Shown here piece after piece: positions 1 through 6,275 of a DNA stretch of 8,868 nt. The stretch lies in NCBI GenBank assembly GCA_902796895.1, contig CADBQV010000037.1, forward strand, positions 1 through 8,868. Direction: 5' to 3'. Numbering within the stretch: position 1 is the first letter of the stretch; every line of letters starts with the position of its first letter. The translations under genes and the position numbers were made by a program. Below the pieces are notes generated by a model, which worked only from the letters and a program-made list of their open reading frames with translations, was not told the DNA's origin and ran no database searches. This DNA comes from an uncultured Erysipelotrichaceae bacterium (lineage in GTDB: Bacteria > Bacillota_I > Bacilli_A > Acholeplasmatales > Anaeroplasmataceae).

Positions 1-2
1 TA

Positions 3-464
3 GCAGAAGCATCTAATGCAATTATTATTGGTTTTAATGTTCGTCCTATGGCACCAGTTAGAAATTTAGCACAAGAAAAAGGTGTTGAAATTAGACTTTA
101 TAGTATTATTTATAAAGTACTAGAGGATATTGAATCAGCACTTAAGGGTATGCTAGATCCAGTATATGAAGAAGTAGTTACAGGACAAGCAGAAGTAAGA
201 CAAACATTTAAATTATCTACAGTTGGTACTATTGCTGGTTGTTATGTTACTGATGGTGTAATTGAAAGAAATTCTTTAGTTAGAGTTTTAAGAGATGGAA
301 TTGTTATATTTGAAGGTAAGATGGCTTCACTTAAGAGATTTAAAGATGATGTTAAAGAAGTTAAAACTGGCTTTGAATGTGGTATAACAATTGAAAAATT
401 CAATGACATTAAGGAAGGCGATGTTATTGAAGCATCAATTATGAAAGAAGTACCTAGAGTATGA
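3..464 (+). CDS. infB: Translation initiation factor IF-2, C-terminal part (5' end outside window)
   Basis: IF-2 is the GTPase that brings initiator fMet-tRNA to the 30S subunit and promotes subunit joining. Only the last 153 residues are present; the frame is already open at the window edge, so the ATG at 48 is an internal methionine. The visible part matches the C-terminal domains of IF-2: the end of domain III ([10 protein letters not shown]) followed by the tRNA-binding C2 beta barrel with the family-typical strings [48 protein letters not shown] and FNDIKEGD. The GTPase domain lies upstream of the window. The TGA stop overlaps the rbfA ATG (ATGA), indicating translational coupling. Identification is very secure. 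Confidence 0.97.
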   Translation, partial: AEASNAIIIGFNVRPMAPVRNLAQEKGVEIRLYSIIYKVLEDIESALKGMLDPVYEEVVTGQAEVRQTFKLSTVGTIAGCYVTDGVIERNSLVRVLRDGIVIFEGKMASLKRFKDDVKEVKTGFECGITIEKFNDIKEGDVIEASIMKEVPRV

Positions 465-805
465 GTCTAGCAATAAAAAGACTAGAATCAAATGCTTTAA
501 GAGAGCTTTCCATCATTTTAAGCAGACAAGCTAAAAATGATTATTTAAAGCGTATTACAATTACAGAAGTAAGAATAACAAATGATTTATCATTCATGAC
601 AGTATATTATACTTTTTATGAAGGTAATAAAGAAAATTATGAACAAGCATTAGCTGAATCAAATGGCTATTTAAGAACAGCTCTTGCTAAAAAATTAAAT
701 GCAAGAAAAATGCCTGAATTAATTTTTAAGTTTGATGAATCATTAGCATATGGAAACCATATCGAAGAATTATTAAAAGAATATCATGACAAGCATGATA
801 ATTAA
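461..805 (+). CDS. rbfA: 30S ribosome-binding factor RbfA
   Basis: RbfA is a small KH-fold protein that binds the immature 30S subunit and helps 16S rRNA 5'-end maturation and cold adaptation. The 114-residue length is normal for the family. Residues 71-105 carry the C-terminal family signature: an LR..LAKKLN.R..PEL segment, then [15 protein letters not shown]. The start codon overlaps the infB stop by one base (ATGA), and no strong ribosome binding site precedes it, so it probably depends on termination-reinitiation from infB. The order infB-rbfA is classical for Bacillota, but the usual next gene truB is absent and an Mrp-type ATPase follows 11 bases after the stop. Confidence 0.95.
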   Translation: MSLAIKRLESNALRELSIILSRQAKNDYLKRITITEVRITNDLSFMTVYYTFYEGNKENYEQALAESNGYLRTALAKKLNARKMPELIFKFDESLAYGNHIEELLKEYHDKHDN

Positions 806-816
806 GAGGTATAAAA

Positions 817-1632
817 ATGAGTTGTGATCACAATTGTAGCAGCTGCCACAGTAGTGGTAACTGTGATAAGCAATCTTTAATTGCACAGTGTAATAAAGAT
901 TCTCATATTAAGCATATTATTGGTGTAGTATCAGGTAAGGGTGGCGTTGGTAAATCAATGGTAACATCACTTTTAGCTGTAGAACTAAAAAAACAAGGCT
1001 ATAGTGTAGGTATCCTAGATTCAGATATTACAGGCCCATCAATTCCAAAGGCATTTGGACTTGGTGAAGGTGTAGAAGGTAAAGAAGATGTAATGTTTCC
1101 ACCTTTAACAAAATCTGGAATTGAGGTTATGTCAATTAATTTATTAATGAAAGACCCTACTCAACCAGTTGTATGGAGAGGACCAGTACTTGGTTCAGCA
1201 ATAAAGCAATTTTATTCAGATGTTTTATGGGGCGAATTAGATTATTTATTAATCGATATGCCTCCAGGAACAGGCGATGTAGCACTAACAGTATTCCAAT
1301 CAATTCCTGTTGATGGTGTAATTATTGTTTCAACTCCACAGGATTTAGTAAAAATGATTGTAGGAAAAGCTGTATCCATGTGTAATCAAATGGACATTAA
1401 AATTGTTGGTTTAGTTGAAAATATGGCATATTATAAATGTCCATGCTGCCAAAATCCATTATATCCATTTGGACCATCTAAATTAGATGACGTTGCAGCT
1501 ACATATGATTTAAAGCCACTTGCAAGCTTACCAATCGATTCAAATGTCGCAAAGCTTGTAGATGAAGGTAAGGTAGAAGATGCAGATACATCAAGCTTTA
1601 AAAATATCGCAAAGAGTGTAATTGAATTTTAA
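817..1632 (+). CDS. mrp: Mrp/NBP35-family Fe-S cluster carrier P-loop ATPase
   Basis: Members of this family (Mrp/ApbC/NBP35) bind and transfer iron-sulfur clusters using a deviant Walker ATPase; they act in the cytoplasm as dimers. The 271-residue protein has the deviant Walker A GKGGVGKS at residues 40-47 with the signature lysine at 41, the switch segment DSDITGPSIP at 68-77, the WRGP motif at 120-123 and DMPPGTGD at 147-154. A C-terminal CPCC (208-211) gives the CxxC pair that bridges a cluster between subunits. The N-terminus has four extra cysteines (3, 7, 10, 16) that could bind a second cluster or metal. It lacks the N-terminal DUF59 domain found in some homologues. An AGAGGT ribosome binding site sits 6 bases before the ATG. 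It is the last gene before a strong terminator, so it is probably cotranscribed with infB-rbfA. The precise client proteins are unknown. Confidence 0.93.
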   Translation: MSCDHNCSSCHSSGNCDKQSLIAQCNKDSHIKHIIGVVSGKGGVGKSMVTSLLAVELKKQGYSVGILDSDITGPSIPKAFGLGEGVEGKEDVMFPPLTKSGIEVMSINLLMKDPTQPVVWRGPVLGSAIKQFYSDVLWGELDYLLIDMPPGTGDVALTVFQSIPVDGVIIVSTPQDLVKMIVGKAVSMCNQMDIKIVGLVENMAYYKCPCCQNPLYPFGPSKLDDVAATYDLKPLASLPIDSNVAKLVDEGKVEDADTSSFKNIAKSVIEF

Positions 1633-1642
1633 TTATTTTTAG

Positions 1643-1682
1643 AAGAATAACTTTAAAATGAAAAAAAAGTTATTCTTTTTTT
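1643..1682 (+). terminator. Rho-independent terminator after mrp
   Basis: A perfect 12-bp inverted repeat (AAGAATAACTTT at 1643-1654 and AAAGTTATTCTT at 1666-1677) with an 11-base loop runs straight into a T tract ending at 1682. It closes the infB-rbfA-mrp transcription unit and separates it from the secreted-protein/ABC cluster. Confidence 0.9.
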
Positions 1683-1738
1683 ATTTTTAAAGAAAAAAAA
1701 TAAAACTTTTTGACTATTATTATATGAGGTGATATTTT

Positions 1739-2392
1739 TTGAGAAGAAAATTAATAATAATTTTATATTCAATTGCATTTTTATTTATTCCACTTTCTTT
1801 AGTTGAAATTAGGGCTGAAGAGAATTATGAATCATATGTTGATTTAATAATGTCATCAGGAAAATTAATTAGAGATTTTACTGAAGAGGAATATTATGAG
1901 GCAGTAAGAGGAAGTGAAACCAATGTTTTATTTGGCTTTGAGGTAAATCCAATTAATTCAGGCGTAAAAGCTTCATATATTTCAAATACAATTGTTAGTT
2001 TCAATAATTCAGGTGAAACAGAAATTAAAATTTCAAGAGACATTGATATTGAAACTAATAATGTTGTTACATTCTCATCAACAATATCTGGTGAGGCATC
2101 TGTTAGCGGTGGAAATAAATTGTTAAAAGAACAAATTGCAATTAAAGCTTCTGTTTCATACAGTGAAAAAAGTGAAGAAAGCGTCAAGATGAGAACTAAA
2201 ATGGATGTAGTAGTAGAACCAAATTCTTCAATGATTATATATTTAACAGGAAGCTTAACAGTATTCAATGGTGGATATTCATATTATTTTTCAGGAAGAT
2301 TACTTGAACAAGGATTATATGAATATGTAATACTTAATTCACAATATTCTAAGCTTGAAAAGGTTAGTAACGATTATTGGAGGAAAAAATGA
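1739..2392 (+). CDS. Secreted beta-rich protein of unknown function
   Basis: I do not recognise this 217-residue protein. It starts with TTG; the choice rests on a GAGGTG ribosome binding site 7 bases upstream (1726-1731) and on the signal peptide this start creates: basic MRRK, hydrophobic core about residues 5-21, and a likely signal peptidase I site after IRA (residue 26). No lipobox cysteine is present, so it should be released or bound non-covalently to the wall. After a short helical, acidic segment (about 30-57), residues 75-205 alternate polar and hydrophobic residues, rich in Ser/Thr/Asn/Val/Ile, suggesting long beta strands, ending in a VVVEPNSSMIIYL strand. There are no cysteines in the protein. 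Its stop overlaps the next gene's start (ATGA), tying it to the ABC genes downstream. A TTGACT at 1710-1715 resembles a -35 element, but I see no convincing -10, so the promoter is unresolved. The layout resembles the ETX/MTX2-aerolysin class only loosely; that is a guess. Confidence 0.8.
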   Translation: MRRKLIIILYSIAFLFIPLSLVEIRAEENYESYVDLIMSSGKLIRDFTEEEYYEAVRGSETNVLFGFEVNPINSGVKASYISNTIVSFNNSGETEIKISRDIDIETNNVVTFSSTISGEASVSGGNKLLKEQIAIKASVSYSEKSEESVKMRTKMDVVVEPNSSMIIYLTGSLTVFNGGYSYYFSGRLLEQGLYEYVILNSQYSKLEKVSNDYWRKK

Positions 2393-3258
2393 AAAAAATA
2401 ATATCATACATAATAATAGCTATTCTATCTTTAATCATTATTGGATTTATCGTATTTATGTTTTTATATTCTAATAATAAAAATATAATAGAAGAATATT
2501 ATACAATATTAGAATCTAAATCATATATCTATAAAGAAGATAGAATAATGTCTTTTAGTGTTTATTCAACAATAGAAGATACACCAATTAAATATAAAGA
2601 TAGTAATACTTATTCATTAATAATGGATAAAAATAATTATTTATTAGAAATAGATAATATAAAAACAATAAAATCAGATGATGCATACATCATAAAAATT
2701 GAATCAAAAATACCAGATGTAATAACTGAGGCAAGCTCAATTAATTCAATACTTAAAATAACTAATAAAAAATTTGATTTAAGATTAAAAATAGGAAGTG
2801 TATCTATATTAAAGCCTACTGATTATAAATTAATTTCACTTGATGGCTTATATGCTTCATATTCTTATTTAAATGGTAAACCTGAAATGGTTGGTATAAA
2901 TATAATATTTAATAAAAAATATGATAATTTATCTAATTTAAAAATAGGTAATTATTCATATGGAATATTAAATAAAGCTATATACAATATGGAATATGAT
3001 AATGAAATAGATATATTAAATATAATCCCTTCATATAGTGCACAAGAATTAGAAAATGATTATATATTAAACATGGAAGGTAAAAAATATTTTATTCCTA
3101 TATCATATAAAGCATTAATGCTTCAAAAAGTAGGGTATATAACATTTAAATTAGATGATATAAATTATTATTTTGATACATTTTATTTTATGAATAATGA
3201 ATGTATGTTTAATGAATATAAGGATAAAATGATTAAGGGAGAAATAAAATATGCTTAG
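2389..3258 (+). CDS. Single-pass membrane-anchored extracytoplasmic protein of unknown function
   Basis: This gene encodes 289 residues. An in-frame TTG at 2377 is rejected as the start because the GGAGG ribosome binding site (2379-2383) lies 5 bases before the ATG at 2389 and would be inside the longer frame. The N-terminus is MKK followed by a long hydrophobic helix (about residues 5-27); the lack of a cleavage motif suggests an uncleaved anchor with the remaining ~260 residues outside the cell. That part is rich in Ile, Asn, Lys and Tyr, appears mixed alpha/beta, and has one cysteine (272). I recognise no family. The start overlaps the upstream secreted-protein stop (ATGA) and the end overlaps the ABC ATPase start by 8 bases, so all are probably translated from one mRNA. 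It may be a partner, receptor or immunity component for the secreted protein or an accessory subunit of the transporter; this is inference from position alone. Isoleucine is mostly encoded by ATA. Confidence 0.8.
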   Translation: MKKIISYIIIAILSLIIIGFIVFMFLYSNNKNIIEEYYTILESKSYIYKEDRIMSFSVYSTIEDTPIKYKDSNTYSLIMDKNNYLLEIDNIKTIKSDDAYIIKIESKIPDVITEASSINSILKITNKKFDLRLKIGSVSILKPTDYKLISLDGLYASYSYLNGKPEMVGINIIFNKKYDNLSNLKIGNYSYGILNKAIYNMEYDNEIDILNIIPSYSAQELENDYILNMEGKKYFIPISYKALMLQKVGYITFKLDDINYYFDTFYFMNNECMFNEYKDKMIKGEIKYA

Positions 3259-3826
3259 CTTTAGACAAATAATAAAAAAATATTCTAATCATATTATATT
3301 AAATAATATTGATTTAGATTTTATTCCAGGTAATTTATACATATTAACAGGAGATAATGGTTCAGGTAAATCAACTATTATAAAAATAATTAGTGGCATG
3401 ATTTATAAAAATAAAGGTGAAATAGAAAAAGATGGTTTAATATCATATTTGCCTGATAAATTTAATATGCCAAAATTAATGAAGGTAAAAAATTATTTAT
3501 CTTATATTTTGCCACCAGATATAAAAACTGATTTATTAATGTTTAAATATAAAATACCTAATAAAAGAATAGGATCATTATCTAAAGGTAATTATCAAAA
3601 ATTAGGAATATTACAAGTATTAAATACTAAAGCATTATATTATGTTTTAGATGAACCATTTGATGGCCTAGATGAATATGGAAAAGAATTATTAATAAAA
3701 GAAATAGAATATAAATTAAAATCAGGTAATTCATTTATAATTAGCCTACATGATAAAGACTTACTTCAAAATTTAAATCCAATAACAATAAAAATAAAGG
3801 ATGGCTTAGCATATTATGGAGCATAG
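3251..3826 (+). CDS. Small ABC transporter ATP-binding protein
   Basis: This is a cytoplasmic nucleotide-binding subunit that should power the permease encoded next. At 191 residues it is shorter than the usual 210-300 of ABC-2-type ATPases but contains all core elements: Walker A GDNGSGKST (34-42), a signature motif SLSKGN (109-114) in place of LSGGQ, Walker B YYVLDEP (130-136) with catalytic Glu135, a D-loop GLDE (139-142) and the H-loop histidine in SLHD (His167). The Q-loop position (YLPDKFNMP, 66-74) has Asp instead of Gln; Glu or Asp here is seen in some exporter-type ATPases. An AAGGGAG ribosome binding site lies upstream, and the gene overlaps both neighbours, by 8 and 11 bases. The short form and lack of a C-terminal extension fit drug, peptide or bacteriocin-immunity type exporters. 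The substrate is unknown. Confidence 0.93.
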   Translation: MLSFRQIIKKYSNHIILNNIDLDFIPGNLYILTGDNGSGKSTIIKIISGMIYKNKGEIEKDGLISYLPDKFNMPKLMKVKNYLSYILPPDIKTDLLMFKYKIPNKRIGSLSKGNYQKLGILQVLNTKALYYVLDEPFDGLDEYGKELLIKEIEYKLKSGNSFIISLHDKDLLQNLNPITIKIKDGLAYYGA

Positions 3827-4538
3827 CATAAAGAAATTAACAAGATTATATTTAGGTTTTTTATTTCAAAAAATAACAATATTTATTTTTATATTATTTT
3901 TATTATCTATTTTCTTTATATTACTTTATATGAGTAAATTAGATTTAAAAAATGAAGATTATGTTTTTATATCAAAATATATTCATAAAAATTATTTTGA
4001 TCAAGCTATATTTATTCTTGAATTATTTAATTCTATAATAATAGCTACAATTGTAATATCTTTAGTAATTAACGCTAATAGCTTTGATTCATTATTTATT
4101 TCATATACATCTAGATTTAAAATATGTATTTCAAAATTCTTAGCTATATTATTAGTATTATTTTTATTAATGATATATGAATTTATAATACTTATAGTTA
4201 TACCTCTATTTAGATATAGCTATTTTAAAATAGAATTATCACATATAATTATATTTTTAGATTTAATATCATATTCATTAATTGAAATTATAATAACTAT
4301 GCTTGTTACTACATTATTTCCATATGTAATTACTCCGATGTTTTTTGTCTTTATATCTATTGTATTTAAATTAATATGTTCTAATAACAGTAATTTTAAT
4401 GACTACGCATCTAAATTACTTCCTTTAGCTAAAGTAGATTTTAGTGGTATTTCATCTTTAGGACTTTATTTAGCACCACTTTGGATCATATTATTATTTT
4501 TAGTATATATAAGTGTTTATAATGTAAAAGATTTATAA
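3816..4538 (+). CDS. ABC-2-like transporter permease, six transmembrane helices
   Basis: This 240-residue integral membrane protein has six predicted helices at about 18-39, 64-86, 106-131, 143-165, 167-187 and 214-235, the usual count for an ABC-2 exporter subunit. Between helices 2 and 3 the segment SFDSLFISYTSRFKICISK resembles the cytoplasmic coupling region of ABC-2 permeases, where an acidic residue is followed by an SR and a GK-like pair before the next helix. It starts with ATG inside the end of the ATPase gene (11-base overlap) with only a weak GGATGG upstream, so translation is probably coupled. One permease and one ATPase would form a 2+2 homodimeric transporter. The sequence is so hydrophobic and AT-biased that family assignment rests mainly on the neighbouring ATPase. 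Substrate unknown; the secreted protein already has a Sec signal, so it need not be the cargo. Confidence 0.85.
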   Translation: MEHSIKKLTRLYLGFLFQKITIFIFILFLLSIFFILLYMSKLDLKNEDYVFISKYIHKNYFDQAIFILELFNSIIIATIVISLVINANSFDSLFISYTSRFKICISKFLAILLVLFLLMIYEFIILIVIPLFRYSYFKIELSHIIIFLDLISYSLIEIIITMLVTTLFPYVITPMFFVFISIVFKLICSNNSNFNDYASKLLPLAKVDFSGISSLGLYLAPLWIILLFLVYISVYNVKDL

Positions 4539-4543
4539 TAAAT

Positions 4544-4560
4544 AAAATAATATTATTTTT
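4544..4560 (+). terminator. Weak AT-only palindrome after the ABC cluster
   Basis: A 16-base perfect palindrome of A and T only (AAAATAATATTATTTT) followed by one more T lies just after the permease stop. It could end transcription of the ABC cluster, but it has no G-C pairs and no spacer loop, so it would be weak. Its position between operons is the main support. Confidence 0.25.
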
Positions 4561-4581
4561 ATAATAAATTATAAAAAAGTG

Positions 4582-4610
4582 TTTTTATATATCTTATTTT
4601 GTGTTAAAAT
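4582..4610 (+). promoter_or_regulatory. Extended -10 promoter for mgtE
   Basis: A -10 box TAAAAT (4605-4610) is preceded by TGT, giving an extended -10, with a poor -35 (TTTTTA, 4582-4587) at 17-base spacing. The predicted start is near 4617, only about 20 bases before the mgtE ATG, leaving no room for a magnesium riboswitch. Confidence 0.6.
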
Positions 4611-4638
4611 ACTAAATGCTAAGTGGAGGTGTTTTAAT

Positions 4639-6021
4639 ATGGAAAATAGAGATTATAAATTAGAACTTTTGGAAATATTAAACTCCAATTTGTCTGATGA
4701 AGAAAAGAAAGCCAAATTGCTTTCATACCATGATAATGATATTGCCGAAGTTGTTGATGAACTTGATGAGAATCAAAGAACAGAATTATTCAAAATTTTA
4801 GGTGATGATAAATCAGGTGACGTATTAGCTTATTCAGAAAATATTTCTGATGTTATCGAGGATTTAGAGCCAAGCAAGGCTGCAGATATCATTGAATCAA
4901 TGGATGCCGATGATGCGATTGATGTCTTAGAGGAACTAGATGATAGTCAAAGAGAAGAAATCGTATCTTTGATGGATAAAGAAGCTAAAGAAGATATTCA
5001 AGAAATTGCAAAGCATGACGATGATGAAATCGGTTCTAAGATGACTAATAACTTTGTTACTATTCATAATACTGATACAGTAAAATCAGCAACAAAAAGA
5101 GTTATCAAGGAAGCAGCAGAAAATGATAATATTTCTACAATCTTTGTTTTAGATGAAAATGAAAAATTCTATGGTGTATTAAATTTACGTGATTTAATTA
5201 TCGCAAGAGAGAATACAGATTTAAAATCTATAATTAAAACTAATTATCCATATTTTAATTCTAAAACACCTGTTGCAGATATTATTAATGACTTAAAAGA
5301 TTATGCAATGGATTCATATCCTATTGTAAATGATAATAATGAATTAATTGGTGTTATTACATCAGATGACGTAGTAGAAGTATTAGATGCTGAAACTGGT
5401 GAGGACTATGCTAAGCTTGCCGGTTTAACAGACGAAGAAGATCAAGATGGTTCAATATTTTCATCTATTAGAAAAAGAATACCTTGGTTATTAATATTAT
5501 TAGTCCTAGATTTAGTATTAGCATTTACAATGACAGGATTTGAAAATGTTGTTGAAAAATTACCAATTATAGTATTTTTCCAAACTATGATTCTTGACAT
5601 GGCAGGTAATACTGGTACTCAATCTTTAGGTGTAACAATAAGATTATTATCAACTAGAGATGTTGGTGCAAAGGATGTATTAAAAACTATATTTAAAGAA
5701 ATAAGAATAGGTTTCTTTAATGGCTTAATTTTAGCAGCATTAGCATTTGGATTTGTTTTCTTATATCTATTTATTGCTAAAAAAGGTGTTGAACAAATTG
5801 ACTATACTACAATTCAAGCAGTTAAAGCAGCAGGTATTGTAGGTGCTGCATTAATTTCAGCAATGACTGTGTCTGCAACAATTGGTACTGTAACACCTAT
5901 ATTATTTAAAAAGATTCATATTGACCCAGCAGTAGCTTCAGGTCCATTTATTACAACAATAAATGACTTAACTGCAATGTTAATATATTTCGGATTAGCA
6001 ATTATGTTGTTTAATTTATAA
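4639..6021 (+). CDS. mgtE: Magnesium transporter MgtE
   Basis: MgtE is a homodimeric, Mg2+-gated channel in the membrane whose cytosolic domains sense Mg2+ and close the pore. The ATG at 4639 is chosen because GGAGGT (4625-4630) lies 8 bases upstream; an in-frame GTG at 4579 would add 20 residues with no binding site and would precede the promoter's start point. The resulting 460 residues match the usual family length. An acidic helical N-domain covers about 1-130, two CBS domains about 135-195 and 200-252, the plug helix about 253-275, and five membrane helices 281-460. Family motifs include IPWLL at the start of the first membrane helix, the GNTGTQSL segment (323-330; usually GGNAGTQ) and DPAVASGPF..T..D (429-443), which includes the acidic pore residue corresponding to the known selectivity aspartate. 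It has its own promoter and is followed by an AT-rich gap before infC. Confidence 0.96.
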   Translation: MENRDYKLELLEILNSNLSDEEKKAKLLSYHDNDIAEVVDELDENQRTELFKILGDDKSGDVLAYSENISDVIEDLEPSKAADIIESMDADDAIDVLEELDDSQREEIVSLMDKEAKEDIQEIAKHDDDEIGSKMTNNFVTIHNTDTVKSATKRVIKEAAENDNISTIFVLDENEKFYGVLNLRDLIIARENTDLKSIIKTNYPYFNSKTPVADIINDLKDYAMDSYPIVNDNNELIGVITSDDVVEVLDAETGEDYAKLAGLTDEEDQDGSIFSSIRKRIPWLLILLVLDLVLAFTMTGFENVVEKLPIIVFFQTMILDMAGNTGTQSLGVTIRLLSTRDVGAKDVLKTIFKEIRIGFFNGLILAALAFGFVFLYLFIAKKGVEQIDYTTIQAVKAAGIVGAALISAMTVSATIGTVTPILFKKIHIDPAVASGPFITTINDLTAMLIYFGLAIMLFNL

Positions 6022-6084
6022 TATAATATAAATGGTGGATTAGTTATTAAATACAATTTTAATTTAAAAATGATAAAATAATTG

Positions 6085-6113
6085 TTGACAATAATTTTAA
6101 TTTAGTGTATTAT
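6085..6113 (+). promoter_or_regulatory. Consensus sigma-A promoter of the infC-rpmI-rplT operon
   Basis: TTGACA (6085-6090), a 17-base spacer and TATTAT (6108-6113) make a near-perfect promoter. The predicted start near 6120 gives a leader of about 156 nt before infC. Confidence 0.85.
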
Positions 6114-6119
6114 ACTTAT

Positions 6120-6275
6120 GTTGAAATAAATATGTGGAAAGAAGAAACGCCCGTTTCTCGCCTGATTGATTATGTTGGTAGGCAAAATGTCACTATTAAA
6201 TTAAAATTTATTAGATTATTACAAGAGGGCGTTTTATGTCCTCTTTTATTTTTTCAAATTTGGAGGTGTATTAAT
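6120..6275 (+). promoter_or_regulatory. L20-type attenuator leader of infC-rpmI-rplT
   Basis: The untranslated leader matches the layout of the L20 leader known from Bacillus, where ribosomal protein L20 binds the nascent RNA and favours premature termination. An early hairpin AGAAAC-GCCC-GTTTCT (6143-6158) and a second stem GCCT/AGGC (6160-6163 with 6180-6183) come first. AAACGCCC (6145-6152) can pair perfectly over 8 bp with GGGCGTTT (6227-6234). That long-range helix uses bases needed for the terminator hairpin at 6223-6245, so the two are mutually exclusive: free leader favours read-through, a locked early hairpin favours termination. The mechanism is known from the family; the pairings are seen here; L20 binding itself is inferred. 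Confidence 0.85.
6223..6254 (+). terminator. Regulated terminator in the infC leader
   Basis: AAGAGGGC (6223-6230) pairs with GTCCTCTT (6238-6245, one G-U pair) around a 7-base loop, followed by TT-A-TTTTTT to 6254. It lies upstream of infC and overlaps the antiterminator strand 6227-6234, so it is an attenuator and not the end of the preceding mgtE unit. Confidence 0.85.

Noticed and set aside
1710..1738. TTGACT at 1710-1715 as a -35 box for the secreted-protein cluster.
   Set aside because: At 17 bases the matching -10 would fall on the start codon, and at shorter spacing there is only a poor match; left unannotated as a promoter.
1894..2268. Open frame on the minus strand opposite the secreted-protein gene.
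   Set aside because: It has no ribosome binding site, lies fully inside a convincing + strand gene with a signal peptide, and reads as an antisense shadow; the same applies to minus frames at 6254-6463 and 7767-8090.
4539..4638. Magnesium riboswitch (M-box) in front of mgtE.
   Set aside because: The predicted transcription start is only about 20 bases from the start codon, and the region is AT-only without conserved riboswitch segments.
6105..6275. N-terminal extension of IF-3 from an in-frame GTG at 6105.
   Set aside because: The GTG overlaps the promoter's -10 region, upstream of the predicted transcript start, and the stretch is the structured attenuator leader.
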